NCBI RefSeq assembly: GCF_050947875.1
Contig: NC_134572.1
Coordinates: 159,671,105-159,735,104 of the forward strand
DNA: 64,000 bases
From: Dermacentor variabilis
Lineage: Eukaryota; Arthropoda; Arachnida; Ixodida; Ixodidae
Reading direction: 5' to 3'
The notes beneath the pieces were generated by a model. The model did no database searches and was not told the DNA's origin. It saw only the letters and a program-made list of their open reading frames with translations. Each line of letters opens with the position of its first letter. Positions within the stretch are counted from its first letter, which is position 1. This document shows positions 12,280 through 56,450 of the stretch, in pieces. The position numbers were made by a program, and so were the translations under genes.

Positions 12280-13846
12280 AGTACATACGGAGGAGAACTC
12301 CTCGGAATGTACATGGCTGTACATCGCTTCAAATACTTCCTGGAGGGTCGAGAGTTCCACACTAAAACAGACCTTTGCCGTCCGGTCGAATTCTATTGAA
12401 TTTTCACCATGGGAAACATGCCATCTTCTCTTCATTGCAGAATTCACCATGGACATACGGCAGGTGCACGGAAAGGACAATGTCGCAGTGGCTGCACTTT
12501 CGCACTGTGCCTCTTCCATCACTACAGACAACAACCCGGTTGGCATTGACTTCTCCACACTTTATGCCCAGCAACAAGACGACACAGAGGTAATTGCACT
12601 TCGTGGAAAACCTGGCACCTTACATCTGCGATATCTCCACTTTCCACCTTGTGCCGTCCCCATTCTTTGCGATGTCTCCATGTGCACCCCATGTCCAGTA
12701 GTTCCACTCAATTTCTGGCGCACCGTTTTTGATGCCCTTCACAATCTATCCGACGCTAGAATCCGGGCCATGCAACATCTGGTGACACAACGTTTTGTCT
12801 GGCCGGGCATCAACAAGGACCCACGTGCCTGTGCACGTGGTTGTCTAGTATGCCAACAATCAAAAGTTCACCGACACACAAGGGCACCTTTTAGCTTGTT
12901 TACTCCACCATCTGAATGATTCGACAAGGTACACATTGACATTTCGGAGCCATGGCAGCCATCAAACAGGAACACCCACCTTCTAACCTGCATAGATCGC
13001 TTTACCCGATGGCCAGAAGCTTTCCTTCAGTACAGATGCCGGGTGGCATCCGCACTGAAACCATTGCAAATGCGTTTGTTGCAGGCTGGGTTTCTTGATA
13101 CGGCATACCATCTACTATTACAACCGAGAGAGGACGCCAGTTTGAATTGGCACTATTCAATAACCTGCTGACCCTCCTAGGCACTTCTCGCATATGCACC
13201 ATGGCATATCAACCCATCACCAATGGTCTTGTTGGACATTTTCACCGCTACATCAAGACCTTGCTAAGGGTGCAGCCTCACACCACTCACTGGTCCACAT
13301 CACTACCACTGGTTTTCGGGCTACACTGAAGTAGGATCTGCGCTGTCGCCTTCCGAGATGGTTTTTGGAGCACCACTACACCTTCCGGAGGAGTTCTTCC
13401 ACCCTACCATTTCATCACCATGCCTTTACCCCACCAACCACATAAACAGGCTGCGAGCTCCTTTCCGTACAATTCGTGCTCCTGAGCCATGCTGCCAGCA
13501 CTGCACCGCACTGCATCTTCCCAAAGAGCTGGCAACATCCTCTTATGTTTTCGTCCGCTGTGACTCTGTACAGAAGTCCCTGCAACACCCTTACGATAAT
13601 CCATACTGCGTCATTTATCGTGCTGACAAGCATTTCACCAAGGACTTAAATGGCCTACAGGACACTATCTCTATTGACTGCCTCAAACCCACCTTGGTTG
13701 AAGACCGACTCCCTCAGTCACTGGAAAAACTAATTAGCCCTGAGGCAGTTGATCCTCGTCAGTCATCAAACACGCTTAAACTCCCAACACCCCGACCCAA
13801 ACTCCTCAAAGTATCGTTCCGGCTACCTGCACGGCTCCGTCACTAG
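12280..13846 (+). pseudogene. Gypsy RNase H end and integrase remnant
   Basis: About 12290-12500 has RNase H scraps (HRFKYFLEGREFHTKTD-like, then FTMDIRQVHGKDNVAV). 12720-12920 holds the integrase zinc region (WPGINKDPRACARGCLVCQQ), with one of the two expected His replaced. Core-domain pieces follow (HTHLLTCIDRFTRWPEAF, YQPITNGLVGHF) and the C-terminal region to 13846. Several frameshifts and stops separate the pieces. Confidence 0.8.
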
Positions 13847-13854
13847 AGGGGGAG

Positions 13855-14085
13855 CCTCCTGCCGCAGCGTCTACGTCATGGAAGATGAGGGGAATGGCAC
13901 CTGGCTAGAGACAGGCCATTGCCTAGGAAACAAAGCGGGCACGTGGCTCAGATCACGCGCGGCCGGCATGAGGAAGCCGGGAGGTTTATCTGCCAAGGAA
14001 TGACCATCAGCTAGGGCCTTCTGCTGAGTAAAAATGTATTCCTGTTTATTGGGGCTCATCGTCATCACTGATTTTGCATGCCACA
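13855..14085 (+). repeat. 3' LTR of the Gypsy relic
   Basis: Begins just after the polypurine tract and matches the 5' LTR; ends TGCCACA, as the 5' LTR ends CGCCACA. Confidence 0.8.
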
Positions 14086-15159
14086 GCCTCAAACATTGCG
14101 TCATTGAAATCAGATTAGATTATTGATTGTAATCAGTTATCTAGTCTAGGTTCAACAACAGCACAAGCACTGGCCCCACTAGCATAAGGATGCTAATCCT
14201 CATGTCCTATCACAAACACAAGTTGTTCAGAAAGTGCAGTTTTGCACCACCGTAGGACACTGCGTGAAAAGCCCAAATGGTTGCTGCCTGTAGAAAATGC
14301 GCCAGTTCTAGGCTAGACTTACTTGAAAGAATATCAGAACATTGATGCTTATGCAGGACTTCTAAACAAGTGATGACGACGATGATGATGGTGATGATGA
14401 TGATGCATGGTGTGTTATGGTGCAAGGGCCAGATATCGTTTATGATTAACTGATTAAATAACAAGTGGCGACCGCTAAAGTGCACCCGTGATCAAAAGTG
14501 TGTGGACTGTGGGTTCTGCAAAAAAAATCTTTATTTCCTTGATGGCTTAGCATGCAACCTGGAACTGAAGACCGCAGTTTAGAGTTGGCAGTGCAAACAT
14601 TGCAATGTGCTTGTCAGATCTAGGTTACATGCAGAGTTACTGAGAAAATTTGTTTTTTTTTTCTTTTTCATGTAACCCCGGGTCCAAGTGACTGGTGTAC
14701 ATGCCCACAAAGGCAGACAACGAATTATGTGTGCCATGGGGGATAGCATGGAGCCAATGTACAGCGCTTGACGGCTTTTCTGAAACTATTCAATGTCTGA
14801 CAACTGTAAAATGTGACCGACCAATAAAAGAAAAGCAGCAGTAATAAATTAGCTGGCTAAGCAGCTGATAGCATTAATTTTATGCTGCATTTCTACACAC
14901 TATGTTTGTCTACGCTAACACCAACAACAAACCCCTTAAAGTCCAGTCCACTCTCTCAGCTGTCAGGTGACTCGGCCTCACTTAATGTCATATGATATTC
15001 CTGCACAGCCTGCTGGAAATGCTGTGACCATACCGTAAGCGTGCAACCAACTGCATTTTACCAGTAAAACATTAATTAATTAATGCTGGCTGAATCACGA
15101 CAAGTCAACACTCTCTCCACCTGGCACCAATGTCAGCCGTCCTGGTTACTACTCGGTGA

Positions 15160-16140
15160 TATCATTTAAAGCGACACTAAAGATCAGTATTAACTTAAGC
15201 TGCATCAGTAAATTACACTTTTGCAATAGCAAAGCATGCACTCATAGAGCTGATTCACACTGGCAACTCGTAGAGGTAGCGCGGCCAAGATGGTTGCAAA
15301 GCGACAGGTCGCAAATGGTCACTATGAGCAAAAGGCGACTGTTTTCGGTCAGCTGCTTGCTGCTCAATTTTTCAGCCACGTGACTGCAGTTGCAAAGCTG
15401 CTAAATCAATTGGAAATGCAGGAGCAGGACACCTATTTTACATGACGATGGCGTTGTGAGAAGACATGAACAGCAACCAATGGCAAGACATTTTGGTGTG
15501 GCAATGGGCAGGTTGCACTGGCCACTATGAACATCAGCCACAGCAAGCAAGTCACTCCTTGGTCTTCAGCCGCGATCAGTTGGGTGACCATCTTTTACTG
15601 TGATAGGAGGCTTGGCAAATCAGAAAAGCTGCAAAGATGCAACCCAAGAGTGTCCCCGCCTAACAGGTGCTTTGGGATACCACATGGGAAACTGCAGCCA
15701 TAGAAGCAGCCTGGACCCCCCTTTTTCGGGGTTTTGTTAAGCCCACAGGGTTTGACAGGATTTGCATGGTTCGCACTCCTTCCCCAAACTAGTTCACTCC
15801 TAAAGAAAGCCGAGTATCGGGCCAGGAGACGCCCGTACCCCTTTCAATAGCTGGTGGGTAACCGGCGGCAGCGTGGTTCTGAACCCATGAAATGCATGTG
15901 ACAACGTCCCCCCAAAAGCTCCTGCACCAGATCTCTGTGAAATAACGGATTTTCGTGGCCTGTTCTTGAGCCCAGTTCAGTGTTTATCAGTGAACGAGAA
16001 TTACCAAACATTCTCAAGGAACCAAACTCGGTCTAGCAAGTCTAGAGAATATTCCTCTGACAAATGTGCCCAAGGTATGGGAAACTAGTCGGGAAATCTG
16101 TCGAGTCAAAGCGATGGGTCTGCACCAATGTTTCAGTGTG
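15160..16140. other. Unclassified repeat-like stretch
   Basis: Opens near 15168 with GCGACACTAAAG, resembling the left end of the 4702-5220 element. 15660-15960 is GC-richer and has no convincing protein on either strand. I could not find a matching right end. Confidence 0.3.
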
Positions 16141-16239
16141 AAGTTCAATGGCCTTACTTTACTCTACCAATAATCAAACTTTTTCCACAAAACGAACAAA
16201 AAATAAAGAATTTTGAAAAAAAAAGGCTCAACTGATTTA

Positions 16240-16914
16240 GTGTCAGCTTTCTACCACTGATATAAAAAAAAAGAAATGTTATATTACATGGTGGTGTCAA
16301 CAGCGACACAACATGTGAGACCACTGCTTCAAAGAGTATAGCATAGTTTCCATGTTGAAGAAAAGCATTCCTTAGATTTAGGTGCACGTTAAAGAACCCC
16401 AGGTGGTCCAAATTTCTGGAGTCCTTTACTATGGCGTGCCTCATAATCAGAAGGTGGTTTTGGCATGTAAAACCCCATAATTAAATTTTTTAAGAAAAGT
16501 ATGCAGTATATATAAAGTAATTAATGAAATGGCCATTAGGAAGTTAGGGGAAGAGCATACCAGGGTGAGAAGATCAGTGCTGAGGTAAGCACAAGCTGGA
16601 GGGAATGGAAGGAACTTTCTTTAGCGTAACAAGTTCCTGCAGCAAGTGTCAGCTTTCTACCACTGATCTAATAAAGAAAGAAAAATTTTATGGTACATGG
16701 TGGTGTCAACAGAGACAGCATGCGAGACCACTGCTTCCAAGCGTGTAGCATAGTTTCCATGTTGAAGAAAAGTACATAGTATATGTAAAGTAATTAATGA
16801 AATCGCCATTAGAAAGTAGGGGAAGAGCGTACCAGGGTGAGAAGATCAGCACTGAGGTAAGCACAAGCTGGAGGAAAGAATAGAGGGAACTTTCTTTACC
16901 GTAACAAATTCCTG
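16240..16914 (+). repeat. Tandem duplication, first unit carrying a Ruka insertion
   Basis: Unit 1 (16240-16646) and unit 2 (16647-16914) both run from GTGTCAGCTTTCTACCACTG through CATAGTTTCCATGTTGAAG and ACCAGGGTGAGAAGATCAG to AACTTTCTTTA. They are about 90% identical apart from a 126-bp insertion plus 8-bp duplication in unit 1. Confidence 0.88.
16358..16499 (+). mobile_element. Ruka SINE, 5'-truncated, with 8-bp target duplication and empty paralogous site
   Basis: Insertion 16366-16491 starts within TTAGATTTAGGTGCACGTTA and ends CCCCATAATTAAATT. AAGAAAAG flanks it at 16358-16365 and 16492-16499. Unit 2 of the tandem duplication shows the same site with one AAGAAAAG and no insert (about 16764-16771). 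Confidence 0.92.
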
Positions 16915-17840
16915 CAGCTTCGTGGCTGTTTGTGCTAATTTCTAGGGGTGTGCAAATATTCTAAATTTCGAATATGTATCAAATAGTCTTTGCTGTTTGA
17001 TTCATGCTTAATTCGAGAATTCTCTATTCGAAGATGTCAAATATTCGTGCAGTTCGAATATTATAAGGGACAACAACACTTGCAGTCTATAGTGCAAAAT
17101 AAATGCAAACGGAGACTCGTCTGGGCAATAAGGGTAGCACGACCAAGTCAGGCATTCCCTCGGCATTCAGCTGCATCTCCCAAGGCAATCTTGTTCTGAA
17201 TTTGCTTTTGTTGCGGGAATCGAGGTGTGTTCCTGTGCCTCGTCCCCCAACTGGGACGTTGTGCTTAGCTCGATCTCCAGGAACCGCTGCCATAACGGCA
17301 ACATGGCGGGCGCAGCTAGCACATCGGAGCTGATTTCCTGCAGAAATTGTGCTTCTCCCTCCCAGGATCGAGTCACCACATGAGCAAACATCACCGGGAC
17401 ATGCCTTGATTGACCTCAAATTGGTGGCCCCGGGGCACCCTTTCCAGTGAAGCTCTCTTTTGCTAAGTGCTTCATTGCCGTGGCAGATGTTCACAGGCCC
17501 GCAACGAGGTGGTTATGTGGGATGTTTGCCTCCGCAACTTCTCATTGTTGTGCTTGGTGGACAGCTACCTGGTTAGCCATAGCACAGCAGGCACGCGTAC
17601 TCTATCAGTCTTGCGGTGAGCCTTTGCCTGTAAGTGCCATGATTGTTGCATTGTGCTATATCTTGGGCGAATAAACCCATGCTTGTTGCTGATCTGACCC
17701 TGAAGCCTTTCTTGCACGGTGTCGGAGAGTCGACAAACCCTGCCGTAGCACCTTTATGCATTGCGGAGTCGAGGAGCATCGTGCCCTTTCCTGACCGTGA
17801 CTAGTAGCGGGAGCCTTGCGCAAACCCATCTCTACGTAAC

Positions 17841-17912
17841 TGGCATCCAACTTGGGGCTCGAGCTCACGGCCCTCAGATTAAGAGTCTCATGCTCTATCG
17901 ACTGAGCTAGAA
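17841..17912 (-). pseudogene. tRNA-Lys(CUU) pseudogene or SINE head
   Basis: Minus strand reads TAGCTCAGTCGATAGAGCAT, then anticodon loop ACTCTTAATCT and T-loop GCTCGAGCC, closely like tRNA-Lys with anticodon CUU. The A and B boxes are largely kept. The acceptor halves (GGGTTTC and TTGGATG) do not pair and the T-stem is mismatched, so it is not a functional tRNA. Confidence 0.75.
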
Positions 17913-17922
17913 ACCCATCTTT

Positions 17923-18163
17923 ACAATGTATGCATAACTATGGTGTTGGGTTGCTGAGCACAAGGTCGCGGGATTGAATCCCGGCCACGGCGGTTGCATT
18001 TCGATGGGGGTGAAATGCGAAAACACCTGTGTACTTAGATTTAGGTGCACGTTAAAGAACCCCAGGTGGTCAAAATTTCCGGAGTCCTCCACTACAGCAT
18101 GCCTCACAATCAGAAAGTGGTTTTGGCACGGAAAACCCCATAATTTTAACAATGTAAGCATAA
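17923..18163 (+). mobile_element. Ruka SINE, near full length with tRNA-like head
   Basis: Element 17938-18148 includes the head TGTTGGGTTGCTGAGCACAA and a B-box-like GGGATTGAATCCC. Flanks ACAATGTATGCATAA (17923-17937) and ACAATGTAAGCATAA (18149-18163) differ at one base. An A-rich GAAA run follows. Confidence 0.9.
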
Positions 18164-19169
18164 GAAAGAAAGAAAGAAAGATTCTGATTTAGCAACACCA
18201 CAGTTGTTGCACAGGCAACTGAGTTTCTGAACAAACACACGGAGGAGGTTGCTCGTGCACAAAAGCTACCAGCCGTTGAATAAGCACATCTCGTCCTAGG
18301 CAGTCTCGATTTAGAAAGAGCAGCCAGCCTCACTATGCTTGGATTCCTTCAAAACGGTGAGCTGTGCTGTAGTATTGCCCTTCTCTCTTTCAACGAGCAC
18401 TGCACTCTATTACAAGCATCTGGGATGTGATGTTCCTTTATTTTATTACTTTCAATGTCATCATGCACCAGAAGAGATCATACTTTACTTTGTGTGTCGT
18501 TCACAAGCTTCTCAGTTGACCTGACATGCAATTCAATTGTTCGCAGCATTACAATATCAAGTAGTTACTTTTGTTACTGTTACTGTTTGTACCTTTTGTT
18601 ACTGAACGAACTCCACGAAACTATTCATTTAACTTTTATTTAGAAAGTGGGAATATTCAATATTCAGGTTGATATTTGAAGGTTGTTTTTCTCGAACATT
18701 TGTATTTGATTTGAAAATATTCCTTTTCAAACACCCTATGAATTTCTGAAAGACTCGTGGATGAGGCCATTCCTCAGGCACTGTCCAGTAAAGAACAAAA
18801 CATTCAACCGTGTAGTGCTATGTGTCGCTATGATAAGACACCATAAAGGATTAGCAGAAGTAAAATCCTGAAACACTGATGCGATTCAACCTTATTTCAA
18901 TTAAGTCATTGTACAAGGTTAACCAGTAACAACTAAGATTTACACATCAGGTTAGAATTTTTTATTTATATGATCAATCAAGGCCTGTTTAGGGAAGTGG
19001 TCATGGCTGAACAAAAACTGCGCCACGAAGTGTGGCTCACTATGGAACATGCACACGCAAAGCTCTACAGTGTGCAAAGGTCTTTTTAACATCAGCTCAA
19101 CATCAGACTCACTCCCCAAAGAGCATCACCACCTTGAGCCAGTGCTCAGATTTATGCACAGCATAGCAC

Positions 19170-19449
19170 AATAGCGATCATCATCACCATCATCATCAGC
19201 AGCCTATTTTTATGTCCACTGCAGGGCAAAGGCCTCTCCCTGCGATCTCCAATTACCCCTGTCCTGCGCAAACCGATTCCAACTTGTGCCTACGAATTTT
19301 CGAATGTGATCACCCCACCTAGCTTTCTGCCGTCCTCTACTGCGCTTCCCTTTTCTTGGCACCCATTCTGTAACTCTGATGGTCCACCGGTTATCTATCC
19401 TACGCATTACATGATGTGCCCAGCTCCATTTCGTTCTCTTGTTGAACAC
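19170..19449 (-). pseudogene. RTE-like LINE, 3' end of the reverse transcriptase ORF
   Basis: An open frame (19210-19449) reads WSWAHHVMRRIDNRWTIRVT, then EWVPRKGKRSRGRQKARWGD and ends NWRSQGEAFALQWT. This is the conserved C-terminal tail of RTE/BovB-like LINE polyproteins. A (CAT)n-like tract at 19178-19200 marks the element's 3' end. 5'-truncated fragment. Confidence 0.75.
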
Positions 19450-20142
19450 TGCCAGCTTCAGTTTCCAGTGGTACTACTAGTGACGCGGAGAGTTAAAAGC
19501 TGTACTGACCGGAAGGTGCTTTGCGGAGTCAAGGAAAACAATGAGCACAGCTGACGACAGCACTGTCTTGGTGGAGATGGCCCTGACTTCTTCCAATTGC
19601 TGTAAATAAGAATAGAACAAACAAAGGCTTCAAGACCTGCTTCGTGTGCCATTACACAAAGCTTGACAACTGCACATTATACTCGTACGACACTCGTACG
19701 ATACTTGTACGTACTCGGCAAGCCTTCACAACTAGGCAGGACCAACCGGCTCCACAAATGGCCATGAGGCAAAACTAACAAACGAGTACAGCAATAAGCA
19801 TAACTGTGTTAAATCTTAGTGACTGAATTGTTGGGCAAAACAGCTGTCATGTACTTGTTTTATCTTTAAACTAAAGGTCACAAATGTATATAATGAGACA
19901 CTGGAGAGCCAGTTTGTAGCTTGCAAGTCAAATACACTGTAATGCAACGTCAGAGTACAAGGACAGTATAGCAGACAGCTTTTTAAGCAAGTGACAATGT
20001 TCACCAGAAAGTCTTTGCCATATAATATCACATGAAAAAAAAAATCCCTCACTTCAAGCATTTCTTTATTATGCCAACTCACAACAATAGACCTGGAAGT
20101 GATATACATATTATAAAATTTTAGTTTATCACTTACGAGAAA

Positions 20143-21401
20143 TACAGCTATACCTCAATATAATGAACCTCAATTTAGCGAAATTTGTGATGTAATGAAC
20201 TATTTGCATTTCGCAATCTAAGTTGCATTAAAAACCGTGTATTCTGTTTTGCGATTTAGCAAAGTAATTTCGTGACACGGTTTCGATTTAACAAATTTTT
20301 TCGCCATTTCAAGCATGTACTCGGGAGCCTGTACGGCTAGATTTTAAATCTAGCAAAAGCTATAAAAATGTCGGCCAAGGCAAAAGTTACTGCAAGTGTC
20401 CTTCTGAGTGAAAAGTTTGCGCAGCAAAAATGCCACTAAAGCATGCACGCTGGGACGCGGTAGGCAAGAAACACCGCGGCGCCATTTGTCGCGTTGGTAA
20501 AGAAGTTGCAAAGGCCGCAGGGCGCCCTGCAGCTTGCAGCGCTCGGGGAAACACAAGAGCTGACGATGCCTTCTGCACAAGGGGTTGGGCAGGGAGTGAA
20601 CGCGTGGCAACATGATCAAGCACACGCTAGGGAAGATGGTATGGGGGGAGGGGGCGGGGGTTGCACGCGCATCCATGCGCGGGCCATGTGCCTTATCCTG
20701 GAAGTAATCCCGCCACGGCAAGTGCAAAGGCCGAGCCGAGACGTATGGTGCTTTGATGTGCATTGGGTCCCCTCAAGTCTAGTGTTGGCGGTCAAGTAAA
20801 CTGAAATTTCCGAGACACAACGCGAAGTGTTCGCTTGTACTGTGACAGCGACTTCGTGGTCATCGAGCAAGATCTGTTAATGTTTGCCTGAGAGCACGCG
20901 TGGCCAGGATAAAACTACAAACGTTACTTTGTGTAGTTGTTTCCTTGCTATCGCCATCAATGCTCCGCCTTTCTGGCGGAACTGTGACTTTCTTCTTCTT
21001 CTTCTCCTTTTCTTTTTTTGCTCACTACGAGTATCTGCATCTTTTTACGCTTTCTTTTTTAATTTGTGGGCACTAAGCACGGTTGGCCATGGCATCTAAA
21101 ATTTACGGTGCCGCGCGATGCAACATGTGCAAGTCTCGGACGACGTGAGCCACCTCGATGCATTGGTCTCGGCGCAATCTGCACCGCACGTGCTGGCGCT
21201 CATAACCGCGCTATTATGGCCCTGACCTTCTTGTGATTGATTTATAACTGCTTACTAACAAAATAATATCCGCCAGGCTACTCCAGGAACTTATGAAGTT
21301 GTTTTTAACACTGAAACTAAAACCTCAGATTAACCGAATCCACAATTTAATGAAGTTTTTCGCTGTAAGCACAACTGTATTACATCGAGGTTCGACCGTT
21401 A
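20143..21401. mobile_element. pogo/Tigger-like inverted-repeat element
   Basis: Left end CAGCTATACCTCAATATAAT followed by GAACCTCAATTTAGCG; right end reversed reads CGGTCGAACCTCGATGTAAT. TA lies next to each end. The interior 20400-21200 is GC-rich with no recognisable transposase. The CAGT...AACCTCG-ATATAAC type of end is known from pogo-related elements; here it is inference. Confidence 0.5.
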
Positions 21402-21930
21402 TTTATGGTGAGAGACTCGCACGGTCTTTTGGTATGTATTTTTGGAATACCAAGCCACTCAAAGTAAAGATCGTGGTTTTTTATAAATCATACATTAATT
21501 TTGCACACCACGAGGGTTGCAATACGGGCTTGTTTTGCACACCAGCTTACGAAATTGTTAGCACTCCGCAATCTCAATCACCCATATCAGTCAATGTTTA
21601 TCTATATTTTTGTAGATATTGCTTCATAGATACTGCAATTGCTTCTGATAAGTACTCTTCTGTGTGAACTTGTTGGCAAAATAAAGCGTACAATATTTGT
21701 TGTATACATGCATGTCCTGCTGCATACGATGGCGCCATTAACCATATTTAATTAATGGGCCTGCAGTGGCTACTGCTACTGGCCCAGCAATCACTGCACA
21801 AAAATAAGTGCATAAGTCAAATCGGCAACAAATAAGCTAACACATGTCAAGTATCATCAGAAAATTGCAAATGGCCACTCCACGAGGCATCACTCGGTAG
21901 GGCGACCAGAGCGAAAGAGGGAGAGCTAAC

Positions 21931-56000
<34,070 letters not shown>

Positions 56001-56450
56001 AACTCGACGCTGCGGCCACTTGTTTGCACACTCGAGTCACAGGCTCCTCGCGAGGTTTTGTGGAGCTCGCTTCGGGGCCACACCTCCTCGATAGGCGCGC
56101 CTGATGGTTATTGCAGCACAACACGCACACCTTGATCACACCTGGGCGATGCGCAGGCTCGGCCTTGTTTAGGGACGGTGGCACGCCGATTCGCAAGGAG
56201 CGGGGCTAGGAATTGACTAGAACTAACGAAACTATCTACGTGCAGAGGAGTGGTACGCGCCCTCAACGGTCTATCGCGGCATAAGCATGCACGGCTACAA
56301 ACTATATCGCTCGCGAGACGAGCCTCACGGCGCAGACGACATGCTACGAGGTGCGTGTGGGTGTGTGCTCGTATGCGCCGAAGACGACGCAAATTCTTGC
56401 CGGGGCATATACGTCACCACTGCTCATTATCTTTATTCACTTTTTTTCCC
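56001..56450 (-). promoter_or_regulatory. ESYT2: Probable E-Syt 5' UTR and CpG-rich promoter
   Basis: The 450 bp upstream of the E-Syt start codon are markedly GC- and CpG-rich compared with the AT-rich flanks, and the block grades back to AT-rich sequence near 56420. No TATA box is obvious at a suitable place. The transcription start cannot be fixed from sequence. Several open frames here are composition artefacts. Confidence 0.5.

Larger units (their letters stand above)
10974..14085 (+). mobile_element. Ty3/Gypsy LTR retrotransposon relic, reverse transcriptase deleted
   Basis: Two similar LTRs of about 230 bp (10974-11203 and 13855-14085), both ending GCCACA, flank a 2.65 kb body. A primer-binding-like sequence (ATTGGTGACC) follows the 5' LTR and a polypurine tract (AGAGGGGGAG, 13845-13854) precedes the 3' LTR. 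Order is gag, protease, RNase H remnant, integrase. Almost all of the reverse transcriptase is missing between about 12215 and 12285, so the body is some 2 kb short. Stops and frameshifts throughout: a dead copy. The LTRs differ at many sites, so the insertion is old. Confidence 0.88.
16937..18747. mobile_element. hAT-like element copy 2, with nested insertions
   Basis: Element 16944-18740: starts AGGGGTGTGCAAATATTC and ends TTTTCAAACACCCTA. AATTTCT flanks it at 16937-16943 and 18741-18747, part of a likely 8-bp duplication, which supports hAT. Inside lie a tRNA-Lys-like piece (17841-17912) and a Ruka copy. 17200-17830 is GC-richer and of unknown origin. Confidence 0.6.
1..21930. other. E-Syt intron (partial), at least 21.9 kb, transposon-rich
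   Basis: After exon 13 no further E-Syt exon was found down to position 1. The stretch is AT-rich and holds the elements listed separately: Ruka copies, foldback elements, hAT-like elements, a Gypsy relic, LINE and pogo-like pieces. The parts 1-1200, 1450-2200, 7900-8600, 14100-15150 and 18750-19170 show nothing I can name. Confidence 0.6.

Noticed and set aside
11223..13846. Live Gypsy polyprotein
   Set aside because: Stops, frameshifts and loss of reverse transcriptase show it is dead.
17841..17912. Functional tRNA-Lys gene
   Set aside because: The acceptor stem halves do not pair and the T-stem is mismatched.
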